64,000 nucleotides of DNA from JBAYOE01 sp050950065 (GCA_050950065.1 JBMNGX010000001.1:62001-126000); one strand, 5' to 3'. Shown: positions 53,280-62,042, counted from the first letter of the stretch. Numbers and translations are program-made. The notes: generated by a model not told the origin, from the sequence alone.

Positions 53280-54863
53280 TTAGGAGAGAAGTTTTATGTA
53301 AGCAGATAAACTCTCATCATCTTCAGCTCCATTGAGAACTTTATCGGCTAGAAGTTTTCCTAATTGAACTCCCTCTTGATCAAAACTATTAATATTCCAA
53401 ATAAATCCTTGGAACATTACTTTGTTTTCGTAGTGTGATAACAGCGCTCCAAGAGTTTTAGGTGTTAATCGATCTCCAAAAATAAGAGATGAGGGGCGAT
53501 TTCCTTTAAACTGTTTGTTTTTGTTTGAATCATCTTTACCTCGAGCAAATGCTACAATTTGGGCAATGAGGTTGGCAACTAGCTTTTGTTGGCTAGTTGA
53601 ATTGGCTGTAACAATGTCTAAAGAGTTTTGTGCCTTCTTAAATCCAATGAACTGCAATGGGATAATATCGGTTCCTTGGTGTAGCAGTTGGTAAAATGAG
53701 TGTTGTCCATTTGTCCCTGGTTCTCCAAAGATTATTGGGCCAGTAGCATAATCAATTGGTTGTTGGTCTCTGTTAACGTGCTTTCCATTACTCTCCATAT
53801 CGAGTTGTTGTAAATGGGCTGTAAAACGAATTAGTGCTTGAGAGTAGGGAAGTATTGCAGTTGAGCCATACTCTAAAACGTTTCTTAAATAGACTCCTAT
53901 TAAAGCATCCAACAAAGAGCCATTTTTAGTGACGTCCTCTTCTAAAGAGGCAACATCGGCTAAGTGGGCCCCTTGGTTAATTTGGGCAAAAACATCAAAG
54001 CCATAAGCTAATGAGAGAATTGTTGCACCAACAGCACTGGTGGAACTATACCTTCCACCAATGTGGTCATCAATATAAAAAGCTCTTAAAAAGTCAGTTG
54101 AAGAGGCTAGGGGGCTAGTTTTACTGGTTACTGCAACCATATGTTTAGAAGGATCTAGCCCTTCAATTTTGGAATTAGCAATCGCCTTTTTTACCATCTC
54201 ATAGTTGGTTAAAGTCTCTTGAGTCGTTCCACTTTTAGTTACAAGGATAAAAAGAGTTCTTTCAAAATCTAAATCGTTAAAGATTAGAGCAGCATCATCA
54301 GGGTCGACGTTGCTTATAAACTTACTATTAAGAATTTCAATATTTTCACTCAGAGCCCAATTCTCTAAAGCCAAATAGAGGGCCCTTGGCCCTAAATCAC
54401 TTCCCCCAATTCCAATTTGAACCACAGTGGTAAAACTTTTGTTAGTTGAACCAACTATCTCTTTATTGCGAACTGCATCACTGAATTGTTTAATGTTCTC
54501 TAGTTGCTGTTGGTAAAATTGACCTTTCTCTTCCTCATCGGCAAAGACTTCACTTTTTTCACCTAAAACTCTACCGCGGGCTAGGTGGTGTAAAACTAAC
54601 CTTTTTTCCGAGGTGTTCATAACCTCTCCACTTAATAGAGCTTTATATTTTTCAACTAATTGCAACTCATTTGCCATTTGTTGAAAGACTTCTATGTGCT
54701 CTTTATCAATTGGCATTGCTGCCCAGTTGTAAAAAAGATCTCCTCCTAAAGGGAGTGTTGAATTTGTAATTCTGTTTTCATTTAGGTTAGTAGCGATAGC
54801 TAACGGTTTAATCTTCTTTAGAGACTTATAACTCTCTGTATCAAGGAGATTTTTAAATGTCAT
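53280..54863 (-). CDS. pgi: glucose-6-phosphate isomerase
   Basis: 527-residue glycolytic enzyme interconverting glucose 6-phosphate and fructose 6-phosphate. Typical blocks: VQIGIGGSDLGPRALY (near 147), TKSGTTQET (near 210), GGRYSSTSAVG with the substrate-phosphate region (near 275), and GEPGTNGQHSFYQLLHQGT (near 385) holding the catalytic Glu/His. Length and motifs are normal for this superfamily branch. GGAGGAA precedes the ATG. Functionally linked with the opposing pfk. Confidence 0.97.
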   Translation of the reverse strand: MTFKNLLDTESYKSLKKIKPLAIATNLNENRITNSTLPLGGDLFYNWAAMPIDKEHIEVFQQMANELQLVEKYKALLSGEVMNTSEKRLVLHHLARGRVLGEKSEVFADEEEKGQFYQQQLENIKQFSDAVRNKEIVGSTNKSFTTVVQIGIGGSDLGPRALYLALENWALSENIEILNSKFISNVDPDDAALIFNDLDFERTLFILVTKSGTTQETLTNYEMVKKAIANSKIEGLDPSKHMVAVTSKTSPLASSTDFLRAFYIDDHIGGRYSSTSAVGATILSLAYGFDVFAQINQGAHLADVASLEEDVTKNGSLLDALIGVYLRNVLEYGSTAILPYSQALIRFTAHLQQLDMESNGKHVNRDQQPIDYATGPIIFGEPGTNGQHSFYQLLHQGTDIIPLQFIGFKKAQNSLDIVTANSTSQQKLVANLIAQIVAFARGKDDSNKNKQFKGNRPSSLIFGDRLTPKTLGALLSHYENKVMFQGFIWNINSFDQEGVQLGKLLADKVLNGAEDDESLSAYIKLLS

Positions 54864-54937
54864 GGGATTCCTCCATTTACTTTGTTTCCTTAAATAGTGT
54901 AATCAACAAGTGGAAGGTAGGCAACAAGAGGGGCTTT

Positions 54938-55408
54938 TTACCCCTCTATTTCGGGGATTCTAACCTTAAAGCTCTCTAAAAGATCCTCTTTAGTCATCCC
55001 CTCTCGCAATATTACAAAGATAGTATCATCACCAGCTAAGGTGCCTAAAATCTCTGGCAAAGCTAAGACATCGAGTGCTAAAGCGACACTGTTGGCATGG
55101 CCACTGCGGGTTTTAATAACACCAAAGTTGTAACTAAACTCAATTGATAAAACACCCCGTCTAACATCTTGGATGTAACTTTTTTCAGATTCACTTATCA
55201 GTTCGTTATCAGGGAGGGCGTAGTAGTAGCCACTCCACCCATCTGAGATTTTACCAACCTTCAACATCTTTAAATCACGTGAAAGAGTTGCTTGGGTTAC
55301 TGAAAATCCCTCCTCTTTTAAAAGATTTAACAACATCTCTTGGTTGTCGATTCTATTATCTCTGATGAGTTCTTTAATTGTGTGCAATCGTGCGTTACGT
55401 CCTTTCAT
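54938..55408 (-). CDS. argR: arginine repressor ArgR
   Basis: 156-residue arginine-sensing DNA-binding protein. The N-terminal winged helix (HTIKELIRDNRIDNQEML... SVTQATLSRDLKML, residues about 8-48) contacts ARG boxes, and the C-terminal oligomerisation domain ends with LAGDDTIFVI, the Asp-Asp that binds L-arginine. No arginine biosynthesis genes are nearby. TATACT (minus) lies about 15 nt before the ATG, and TGTAT-ATTC-ATACA overlaps the -35 region, possibly for self-control. Confidence 0.95.
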   Translation of the reverse strand: MKGRNARLHTIKELIRDNRIDNQEMLLNLLKEEGFSVTQATLSRDLKMLKVGKISDGWSGYYYALPDNELISESEKSYIQDVRRGVLSIEFSYNFGVIKTRSGHANSVALALDVLALPEILGTLAGDDTIFVILREGMTKEDLLESFKVRIPEIEG

Positions 55409-55429
55409 CTTCTTACCGCCAGTATAATT

Positions 55430-55457
55430 ATTCTTTTAACGTGTATGAATATACAGC
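55430..55457 (-). promoter_or_regulatory. argR promoter with operator-like repeat
   Basis: Upstream of argR the minus strand carries a TATACT -10 about 15 nt before the start. The inverted repeat TGTAT-ATTC-ATACA (about 55441-55454) overlaps the poorly conserved -35. The half-site TGAAT seen on the plus strand is also found in ARG boxes. Autoregulation by ArgR is an inference. Confidence 0.35.
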
Positions 55458-55537
55458 ACAAAAGGACTAAGGACAACCTGTTTTTATAGACGTAAATATA
55501 ATAGAGCCCTATTATAAGGGTATGGAGAGTAAAAAAT

Positions 55538-56086
55538 ATGACAATAATAATTTTGATTTTAGTAGTAGTTTTAATTTTAGTTTATGTTTTGACCACCTAC
55601 AACAAGATGGTGCGTCTGCGTAACCAAACTGAAGAATCTGCTGCCTCAATTGATGCCCACTTAAAGCAGCGCTACGATTTAATTCCCAATTTAGTTGAGG
55701 TTGTTAAAGGGTATGCTAAACATGAAAGTGAAACTCTAACAGCAGTTATTGAGGCTCGTAACAAAGCAGTTAGTGCAACTAATTTAGTTGATAAAAATGA
55801 AGCTTCGAATGCTTTTAGTACAACTTTAAAATCTTTGTTTGCCTTATCAGAAAGTTATCCCGATTTAAAAGCAAATGCTAACTTTCTAGATTTACAAAAA
55901 GAGTTACAAAACATTGAGCGACAACTATTGCAAATTAGAAAGTACTACAATGCAGTAGTTAAAGAGTTTAACACTCTTACTGAAACTATCCCCTCTTCCT
56001 TAGTTGCTAAAATTGGAAAATTTAGTAAACAACCATACTTAGAAATTGAAGAGGAGGCTCGCCAAAACGTAAAGGTAAGTTTTTAA
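55538..56086 (+). CDS. lemA: LemA family protein
   Basis: 182-residue protein with one N-terminal membrane segment (residues 2-20), then a long helical domain starting with YNKMVRLRNQTEESAASIDAHLKQRYDLIPNLVEVVKGYAKHE, which is diagnostic of LemA. The body is expected outside the cytoplasm or at the membrane face. The function is not established; LemA proteins are often encoded with membrane proteins like the next gene, whose start overlaps this stop by one nt. TATAAT-like sequence lies around 55497. Confidence 0.93.
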   Translation: MTIIILILVVVLILVYVLTTYNKMVRLRNQTEESAASIDAHLKQRYDLIPNLVEVVKGYAKHESETLTAVIEARNKAVSATNLVDKNEASNAFSTTLKSLFALSESYPDLKANANFLDLQKELQNIERQLLQIRKYYNAVVKEFNTLTETIPSSLVAKIGKFSKQPYLEIEEEARQNVKVSF

Positions 56087-57906
56087 TGATTAAAAAAAGT
56101 TCTCTTCTTCTATTAATTTTAGTTCTCTCTCTTCCTTTATTTGCAATCTCTTATGAGATTGTAAGTCTTCAAAGTACTATCAACGTCGATGAACTGGGTT
56201 ACTTTCATATTGAAGAGAACTACGTTTTAAATTTTCATGAGAGGGCACACGGGTTTTATAGAACTATCCCAACTCGCTATGACAACAACAAAGTTAAAGT
56301 GACCCAAATAAAAGTTGATAACAAATTTAGTGTGTCCCATCAAAGTAACGACGTTATCATCAGAATTGGAGATCCCGATAAATATGTGATAGGAGAACAA
56401 AATTATAAAATTTCTTACAGATACGATTTGGGGTATGAGCTACAAAAAAGTGTTGAAGATCTACTGTTTAACATTGTAGGAACTGATTGGGATGTTCCAT
56501 TAAATGATGTTTCATTTATCTTCAATATGCCTGAACCTGTTTCCACTAGCTCTATTGAGTTTGCAGTTGGAACTAAAGGTTCATCTGGAACAAAGAATTT
56601 ACAATGGTCTCACAGTGGAACTAGAATTATTGGAGCAATCCCTTATTTAGGGCCACATGAGGCAATAAGTATGAAAATTACTTTAAAAGAGGGGTACTTT
56701 AAAGAGCGAACGAACTGGCAATCTCTTTTAAAAGCTCCCTCCCTATTGGTCTCCTTTTTGTTAATTGCTTTAGCTTTTTATTGGTGGAGTCGCTATGGCA
56801 AAGACAAAGATTTAATAGTAGTTCCAAACTTCACCCTCTTAGATGAAAAAAGCCCACTCGATGTGGGTTACCTTATTGATCAAAAGCTTGATCCTCACGA
56901 CATCTCTGCAATGATTTTCTATTGGGCTGATAAAGGCTCATTAACTATTATTGAGAGTAAAAAAGAGGTTACTTTCATTAAAGGAGAAGATCCTAAAGCA
57001 TCAACTCAAATTGAAACAGAGTTGTTTAACGCCTTTTTTAATTCAGGAGACGGGTCGGTAGTAACACTTAAAGAGTTAGAGAAAAAGTTTTATAAAACAT
57101 ACACTAAATTCAAAAGTAAGATTGACCGCTATTACAGTGGAAAGCGTTCTTTAAATGATTACAAAGGGGATCTGTTTGCATCGATAACAGTGGTGTTGAT
57201 GATTATCCCCTCTATTTTCTACTCTCTACTTTTAACAGCAAATAGCGTTGATGTTGAAACTTTCATTATTGCAATTATAGGCTTTGGTGTTAGTTTAGTT
57301 CCAACTTTAATGATTTGGCAGTACGAAAAGTATTGGTATCTTCACTCAGCTTTTAAAAAATTCTTTTTAATTGTAGCTCTTGTAATAGTTGTGGCAGTTG
57401 AATTTTTTGTGGTAACTACAATAACCCTCTTTTTCACATTATTGGTAGAGGATGTACTTTTTGCGACAACACTGTTGTTTGGGACAAATTTAATCTTAGC
57501 TTTCTTTGCCTCTCATACTCACAGAAGATCTGAGTATGGTCATAAGATGTTAGAAAATGTGTTGGGCCTTAAAGAGTTTATTGAGAAGGTAGAAATTGGC
57601 CAACTTAAAAAGATGATTGATGAAAATCCTCAGTTTTACTACAAGATGCTCTCCTATGCGATTGTTTTAGGATTGGAGAAAAAGTGGGCTAAGAAATTTA
57701 ATACAATCTCTTTACAACAACCATCTTGGTATCAAGGTAGTGACACCCTCTTCACAGCTGTAGTTATGAGCAACCTTTTAACTAAGTTTAACAGCTCTGT
57801 TGCCTATTCAACTGGAGTGAGTACTTCTGGTGGTCACTCATTTGGTGGTGGGGGAAGTTTTTCTGCTGGAGGGGGCTTTGGCGGAGGCGGGGGGGGAGCT
57901 TGGTGA
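56086..57906 (+). CDS. DUF2207 family membrane protein with glycine-rich tail
   Basis: 606-residue protein: signal peptide (residues 1-18, SLLLLILVLSLPLFA), an extracytoplasmic beta-rich domain (about 20-205) with an early YEIVSLQSTINVDELGYFHIEENY pattern typical of DUF2207, a membrane segment near 225, a cytosolic region, several membrane segments (about 360-480), and a C-terminal Ser/Gly-rich tail ending in GGGGGGAW. Such tails are common in LemA-associated and TPM-like membrane proteins. Function unknown; translationally coupled to lemA, so the two likely form one complex. Confidence 0.85.
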   Translation: MIKKSSLLLLILVLSLPLFAISYEIVSLQSTINVDELGYFHIEENYVLNFHERAHGFYRTIPTRYDNNKVKVTQIKVDNKFSVSHQSNDVIIRIGDPDKYVIGEQNYKISYRYDLGYELQKSVEDLLFNIVGTDWDVPLNDVSFIFNMPEPVSTSSIEFAVGTKGSSGTKNLQWSHSGTRIIGAIPYLGPHEAISMKITLKEGYFKERTNWQSLLKAPSLLVSFLLIALAFYWWSRYGKDKDLIVVPNFTLLDEKSPLDVGYLIDQKLDPHDISAMIFYWADKGSLTIIESKKEVTFIKGEDPKASTQIETELFNAFFNSGDGSVVTLKELEKKFYKTYTKFKSKIDRYYSGKRSLNDYKGDLFASITVVLMIIPSIFYSLLLTANSVDVETFIIAIIGFGVSLVPTLMIWQYEKYWYLHSAFKKFFLIVALVIVVAVEFFVVTTITLFFTLLVEDVLFATTLLFGTNLILAFFASHTHRRSEYGHKMLENVLGLKEFIEKVEIGQLKKMIDENPQFYYKMLSYAIVLGLEKKWAKKFNTISLQQPSWYQGSDTLFTAVVMSNLLTKFNSSVAYSTGVSTSGGHSFGGGGSFSAGGGFGGGGGGAW

Positions 57907-57910
57907 AAAA

Positions 57911-57936
57911 AAATACCGCCAAAAGCGGCGGTATTT
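57911..57936. terminator. bidirectional terminator between the lemA operon and the RRM gene
   Basis: AAATACCGCC (57911-57920) and GGCGGTATTT (57927-57936) form a perfect 10-bp stem with a 6-nt loop. On the plus strand TTTAG follows. On the minus strand a run of eight T follows, making it strong for the RRM gene, which stops at 57956. Confidence 0.85.
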
Positions 57937-57955
57937 AGTTAAAAATATTTAACAA

Positions 57956-58231
57956 TTAGTTGCGATAATTTCTCTGTGGGCGAGATTTAGCGATTGCTTC
58001 GTTTACACGAAGGTTGCGACCACCAAACTCCTTTCCGTCTAGTTGAGAAATTGCAGCTTCTGCTGCAGCATCATCATCCATCTCTACAAAGCCAAACCCT
58101 TTGGGGCGGCGAGTATCACGATCGATAATGATATTAGCACTCAATACTGTTCCGTATTGGGCAAACAGATCCCGAAGCTCATCTTCGGTTGTGGCGTAAC
58201 TCATGTTGCCGACATAAATTTTTTTTGCCAT
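57956..58231 (-). CDS. RRM-domain RNA-binding protein
   Basis: 91-residue protein that is essentially one RNA recognition motif: RNP2 IYVGNM (residues 5-10) and RNP1 KGFGFVEM (44-51) with conserved aromatics, plus a short basic tail (SRPQRNYRN). Bacterial single-RRM proteins of this kind are found in cyanobacteria, spirochaetes and others and may act as RNA chaperones, including in the cold. AAGGATG lies about 5 nt before the ATG. Confidence 0.93.
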   Translation of the reverse strand: MAKKIYVGNMSYATTEDELRDLFAQYGTVLSANIIIDRDTRRPKGFGFVEMDDDAAAEAAISQLDGKEFGGRNLRVNEAIAKSRPQRNYRN

Positions 58232-58243
58232 AAAGCATCCTTC

Positions 58244-58258
58244 ACAGATAAAATCTGT
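58244..58258 (-). promoter_or_regulatory. stem-loop in the leader of the RRM gene
   Basis: ACAGAT and ATCTGT, separated by three nt, form a 6-bp hairpin that ends 3-4 nt before the ribosome binding site and begins just after a TATATT/TATTAA -10 region on the minus strand, so it would be at the 5' end of the mRNA. It could protect the message or respond to temperature. The remaining 58259-58451 shows only a possible lysine-rich frame, not accepted as a gene. Confidence 0.4.
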
Positions 58259-58416
58259 ATTAATATAATTGCTCCATTTGGCGGCAAGCTCAACTCAATT
58301 TAATCGGTGTTTGCAATACAGAAATTCGAAAACCAAAGAAAGATTAAAAGAAAAAGCTGCAACTCAAAAACGTAAGCGTGGTCACAGTAGCATGGGGCAT
58401 TATTTGTGTCAATATC

Positions 58417-58451
58417 TTGTAAATTGGCGCTCTATCACCTATATTTAAGCA
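58417..58451 (+). promoter_or_regulatory. promoter of the polyprenol-kinase-like gene, predicted leaderless
   Basis: TTGTAA (58417-58422), 17 nt, TATATT (58440-58445), six nt, ATG at 58452. No Shine-Dalgarno sequence. Confidence 0.55.
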
Positions 58452-59114
58452 ATGGACATTGTGGGGCTGGCCCTCTCTTTTCTATTTATAATCATTGTTC
58501 TCTCTAGTGGGGCTCTTCTAGCAAAGTCGAACCGTTATAGTAAAGAGTTCATAAGAAAGTTTGTCCACATCAGTGTTTCTAACTGGTGGTTTATTTTGAT
58601 AGTCACCATTGAAAAAGTTAGTTATGCCTTAGTTGGTCCAATTCTTTTTATCATCGTAAACACCTTTTTTGTTGTCACAAAGTTAACTAAGACCATGGGT
58701 ATTGATGATGAGAAAAGGAATCTAGGACTAATATTTTTTCCCCTCTCACTTTTGATATTAGTTGGAGGAAGCTACCTCTCTTATTTTCCTATTTGGGCAA
58801 GTGGCATTGGGTGGATTGTAATGGGTTATGGAGATGGATTAGCTGCTTTAATTGGTAAAAAGTATGGAAGAGTTTCCTTTGGCATTAATAAAAGTTTATT
58901 GGGATCGTTAATTGTTTTAGTTGTCTCAATGATTACAGTGATTTTATTCAATCTTGGTTATAATCTAGAGCCAATTAGTATGAACTTTTTAGCTCGTGCT
59001 CTTTTTATAAGCATTGTTGCAATGTTAATTGAGGCTTTTACCCCCAACGGTTTAGACAACTTTACCCTCCCAATTGGCTTAACACTTTTAGCCACTTATT
59101 TTTTAGGAGGGTGA
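58452..59114 (+). CDS. phytol/dolichol kinase-like membrane protein (VTE5/SEC59-type)
   Basis: 220-residue protein with about six or seven membrane segments. It matches the CTP-dependent polyprenol kinase / phosphatidate cytidylyltransferase-like family: early RKFVHI (residues about 31-36), the nucleotide-site motif MGYGDGLAALIGKKYGR (about 124-140), a following SLLGSL, and a C-terminal EAFTPNGLDNFTLPI (about 195-209), the hallmark of the VTE5/DolK group. It would phosphorylate an isoprenoid alcohol in the membrane. The next gene is a VTE6-like protein, strengthening the assignment. Substrate unknown. Confidence 0.82.
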   Translation: MDIVGLALSFLFIIIVLSSGALLAKSNRYSKEFIRKFVHISVSNWWFILIVTIEKVSYALVGPILFIIVNTFFVVTKLTKTMGIDDEKRNLGLIFFPLSLLILVGGSYLSYFPIWASGIGWIVMGYGDGLAALIGKKYGRVSFGINKSLLGSLIVLVVSMITVILFNLGYNLEPISMNFLARALFISIVAMLIEAFTPNGLDNFTLPIGLTLLATYFLGG

Positions 59115-59116
59115 AG

Positions 59117-59869
59117 GTGAATATAATTGTCAACGTAGTTCTCTCTATCTTAGCTTTTGCTTTAAAAGCTTTAACCTTAGGTGGTGCCATCACAGCTTTT
59201 TTAGTTGGTTTTTTCATCTATACCAGCTTGGGCTTAAAAGGGTGGTCAATCTTACTATTTTTCTTTATCTCCTCAGTGGTTTTAGGAAAGATTTCTAAAA
59301 AAGAAAAAAGTGAAAAAAGAGATTTTTCCCAAGTTATTGCCAATGGGGCAATTGCTACTTTTAGTGCCCTTTATTGGCACTATAGCTTTAACAATGTGGC
59401 CTTAATAATGTTTGGTTCCTCCATTGCTAGTGTCACTAGCGATACTTGGGCCTCTGAAGTTGGCTATCTTACTAAAGGAGAGACTTTCTCAATATTGAAT
59501 TTTAGAAAAGTTGAAAAAGGAAGTTCTGGAGGGATTAGCTTTTTAGGAACTGTTAGTTCTGTTGTTGGCTCTTTAGTAGTGGCAACTTTGTGGTACGCCT
59601 CTTTTAGCCCCTACTTTGTAAAAGGGGAAATTTTTTTAGCACTGATAGTAGCTTTAAGTGGCACAATGGGATCATTGATAGACTCTTTTATGGGAGCTAC
59701 CTTACAAGGCCACTACTTGGATGAAAAAAATAATAAGGTTGTTGAAAAAGATAGTGGTAAGTTTCCTTTGATTAAAGGGTTTAGGTGGGTCGATAACGAT
59801 TTAGTAAACTTAGTGAGTGGCGGCTTTGCTATTGGTCTAAGCGTTGTTTTATCAACTCTGATACTTTAG
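59117..59869 (+). CDS. DUF92 family membrane protein (VTE6-like, prenyl-phosphate kinase candidate)
   Basis: 250-residue membrane protein of the DUF92/TIGR00297 family: several hydrophobic segments, ITSDTWASEVG read here as VTSDTWASEVG (near residue 112), and a GSSGGISFLGT loop (near 137) of the family. The plant homologue VTE6 converts phytyl phosphate to phytyl diphosphate. I place the start at the GTG at 59117, since AGGAGG lies six nt before it; the GTG at 59111 directly abuts that site. It follows the VTE5-like gene by 2 bp, so both steps from isoprenol to isoprenyl diphosphate may be encoded here (inference). Confidence 0.85.
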   Translation: MNIIVNVVLSILAFALKALTLGGAITAFLVGFFIYTSLGLKGWSILLFFFISSVVLGKISKKEKSEKRDFSQVIANGAIATFSALYWHYSFNNVALIMFGSSIASVTSDTWASEVGYLTKGETFSILNFRKVEKGSSGGISFLGTVSSVVGSLVVATLWYASFSPYFVKGEIFLALIVALSGTMGSLIDSFMGATLQGHYLDEKNNKVVEKDSGKFPLIKGFRWVDNDLVNLVSGGFAIGLSVVLSTLIL

Positions 59870-59877
59870 GAGAAGAT

Positions 59878-61011
59878 GTGGATAAAATTATAATATGTCC
59901 CGATTCATTTAAAGGGAGTATGAGTAGCACTACTGTTTGTTCAATAATTGAGAAAAAAGCAAAATACTATTTTGAAGAAGCTGAAATAGTAACACTGCCT
60001 ATAGCCGATGGGGGAGAGGGGACTGTTGATGTTCTTCTTACTTCAGTTGGGGGTGAGAAAGTTTATGCTACTTGTAGTGGTCCCAACTTTGAAACAATAG
60101 AAACTTATTATGGTGCGCTAGATAATAAAATAGCAGTTATAGAGTTGGCAAGTTGTAGCGGTTTAACACTAATTAAAGGAGAAAAAGATCCCTCTTTAAC
60201 TACCACATATGGAGTGGGGCAGCTTATCTTAGATGCTGCAAAAAAAGGGTTTAAAGAGATTATCGTAGCTTTAGGAGGCTCTGCTACTAATGATGGGGGT
60301 TCTGGCGCTGCTAGTGCTGTTGGAATTAAGTTTTTAAATAAAGAGGGAAAAAGCTTTATACCCACAGGAAAAACCTTAAGGGAAGTAAAATCTATCGATT
60401 TTAGTGATAAAAACCCTCTTTTAGATGGGATAAAAGTTACAACGATGTGTGATGTTGCGAATCCCCTTTTAGGAGAAAATGGAGCTTCAAAAGTCTATTC
60501 ACCTCAAAAAGGGGCAACACCCGATATGGTTGAATTACTAGAAGAGGGGATGAGATCTTACGCTGAAGTTGTTGAGTCTTCTTTAAAGGAAGAGTTTAAA
60601 GAGATTAAAGGAGTTGGTGCTGCAGGTGGGATGGGCTTTGGGATGGTGGCGTTTTTCAATTCAACCTTAGAAAAAGGGATCGATGTAGTTTTAGATGCTT
60701 ATGATTTTGAAAATCACCTTAAAGGTGCCTCCTTTGTAATAACTGGAGAGGGTAAATTTGATAACCAATCTTTAGAGGGAAAAGCTGTAATGGGAATTAG
60801 TAGAAGATCAAAAGAGGCCAATGTAAAAGTTATTGCCATCGTTGGTGATATTGGCCCCAATATTGAAGAAGCTTATCAACAAGGTCTCAGTGCAATATTT
60901 TCAATTAACAGAGTTGCCCAAGATTTTGAGAAAGTAGCTCATCGCTCTAAAGAGGATTTAGAATTAACAGTAGATAACCTTTTTAGATTTTTAAAGGAAC
61001 TGGCTCTTTAA
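59878..61011 (+). CDS. glycerate 2-kinase (GarK/GlxK family)
   Basis: 377-residue kinase forming 2-phosphoglycerate from D-glycerate, feeding the lower part of glycolysis. Family blocks: PDSFKGSMSS at the N-terminus (residues about 8-17), PIADGGEGTVD (near 41), ALGGSATNDGGSGA (near 135), and the C-terminal ITGEGKFDNQS (near 290). GTG start with AGGAGA about 4 nt upstream, 8 bp after the DUF92 gene, so it is in the same operon though no chemical link with isoprenoid phosphorylation is obvious. Overlaps the convergent 4Fe-4S gene by 29 bp. Confidence 0.92.
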   Translation: MDKIIICPDSFKGSMSSTTVCSIIEKKAKYYFEEAEIVTLPIADGGEGTVDVLLTSVGGEKVYATCSGPNFETIETYYGALDNKIAVIELASCSGLTLIKGEKDPSLTTTYGVGQLILDAAKKGFKEIIVALGGSATNDGGSGAASAVGIKFLNKEGKSFIPTGKTLREVKSIDFSDKNPLLDGIKVTTMCDVANPLLGENGASKVYSPQKGATPDMVELLEEGMRSYAEVVESSLKEEFKEIKGVGAAGGMGFGMVAFFNSTLEKGIDVVLDAYDFENHLKGASFVITGEGKFDNQSLEGKAVMGISRRSKEANVKVIAIVGDIGPNIEEAYQQGLSAIFSINRVAQDFEKVAHRSKEDLELTVDNLFRFLKELAL

Positions 61012-61882
61012 GTTTTAAGTTGAACTTTTCAACGATAGCACCCGAAGGACAAGCTGCAATACAATCTTTACACCTAATGCAGGCTGTTGAATTGGGTGTC
61101 TCAAAAACTTTAATCGACAATTTACACACATTTTGGCACGCTTGGCAGTTATCACATTTAGTTGGATCTATTTCAAAATGGTAAATAGCAACCTTGTTAA
61201 AGAGGCCATAAATAGCCCCTAAGGGGCAAACATAGCGACAAAATGGGCGATAAACAATTATTGAGCCTATTATTGTTAAAGCTAACAAAAAATTCTTCCA
61301 TGCAAACAAAAGGCCCACTATACCTCTTAAAGGTTCATTGGCAGCCAATAAAAACAATCCTGATAAAGTTCCAGAGGGGCAAATCCAACTACAAAAATAA
61401 GGAGAGCCCTGTCCTGTAAAATCTACTAAAAACAACGGAAGTATAATTACAAAAACAGCTAAAATAAGGTATCTGAGTTTTTCTAAATATTGTTCCTGTT
61501 TTAGTTTTCTAAATTTTCTAAACCCTTTAGGAAGTTTAATTTTAAAAAGAAGATCTTGAAGCCATCCAAAAGGGCAAAGCCAACCACAAGTGTAGCGTCC
61601 TCCAACTATCCCATAAAGGGCAACCATTCCCCCAACATAGAAAGGAACTTTGTCTACTCTGTTACCCAACACAGCTTGCATAGAACCAATGGGACATGAA
61701 CCAACAGCCCCTGGGCACGAATAACAATTTAAGCCAGGGACACAAAGAAACTTAGAATTCCCTTGGTAGATTCTCCCTTTAAAAAAGCCAACGATGTAAG
61801 AGTTTGAGATGAGGGTAAAAATGAATTGAAAGAGATTGCGATTACGATCGTGTCTTTTAAATTTAGATTTAATATTAGCCAA
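60983..61882 (-). CDS. NapH-type 4Fe-4S membrane protein
   Basis: 299-residue membrane protein with four or five hydrophobic segments and repeated Cys-x3-Cys-Pro motifs at the membrane face (CGWLCPFGW, CSWICPSGT, CRYVCPLGA). An N-terminal CPGLNCYSCPGAVGSCPIG-like stretch and a C-terminal two-cluster ferredoxin domain (CDNCQACQNVCK ... CIRCKDCIAACPSGA) complete it. NapH/MauN/NosR-type proteins pass electrons between quinol or ferredoxin and periplasmic partners. The likely start is TTG at 61882, with a GGAG about 10 nt upstream, overlapping the end of the small CxxC gene by 8 bp. Confidence 0.85.
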   Translation of the reverse strand: MANIKSKFKRHDRNRNLFQFIFTLISNSYIVGFFKGRIYQGNSKFLCVPGLNCYSCPGAVGSCPIGSMQAVLGNRVDKVPFYVGGMVALYGIVGGRYTCGWLCPFGWLQDLLFKIKLPKGFRKFRKLKQEQYLEKLRYLILAVFVIILPLFLVDFTGQGSPYFCSWICPSGTLSGLFLLAANEPLRGIVGLLFAWKNFLLALTIIGSIIVYRPFCRYVCPLGAIYGLFNKVAIYHFEIDPTKCDNCQACQNVCKLSIKVFETPNSTACIRCKDCIAACPSGAIVEKFNLKLKEPVPLKI

Positions 61883-62042
61883 GGCCGATACACTCCAAAC
61901 AAACAGTTGTCGATTTTTGTAAAACAGTATAGTGCTCTTGGAAGTAGAATATACCTATTCCAATAGCGACAACAGCGACAACTAAAATTACAAGAGTTTT
62001 TAGTTGACCAATTTTAAATTCTCTTCGATTATCTTTTTCCAT
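61875..62042 (-). CDS. CD1871A-like small CxxC membrane protein
   Basis: 55-residue protein, easily missed because it is short and overlaps genes at both ends (43 bp with the TlpA-like gene, 8 bp with the 4Fe-4S gene). Charged N-terminus MEKDNRREFK, one membrane segment (about residues 14-34), a short linker beginning with E-H-Y, and a C-terminal VCLECIGLG with Cys48 and Cys51. The family ending CLECIGIG and its company with 4Fe-4S and thioredoxin-like genes match CD1871A-type CxxC proteins of anaerobes, whose function is unknown. No clear ribosome site; translational coupling from the upstream gene is likely. Confidence 0.75.
   Translation of the reverse strand: MEKDNRREFKIGQLKTLVILVVAVVAIGIGIFYFQEHYTVLQKSTTVCLECIGLG

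Noticed and set aside
54927..54947. Hairpin AGAGGGG/CCCCTCT at the end of argR as a terminator
   Set aside because: It overlaps the stop codon and lacks a T run on either strand.
58312..58449. Lysine/arginine-rich open frame (about 45 codons, containing KERLKEKAATQKRKRG) between the RRM gene and the polyprenol-kinase-like gene
   Set aside because: No good start codon with a ribosome site, sequence resembles no family I know, and its end runs through the -35/-10 of the next gene's promoter.
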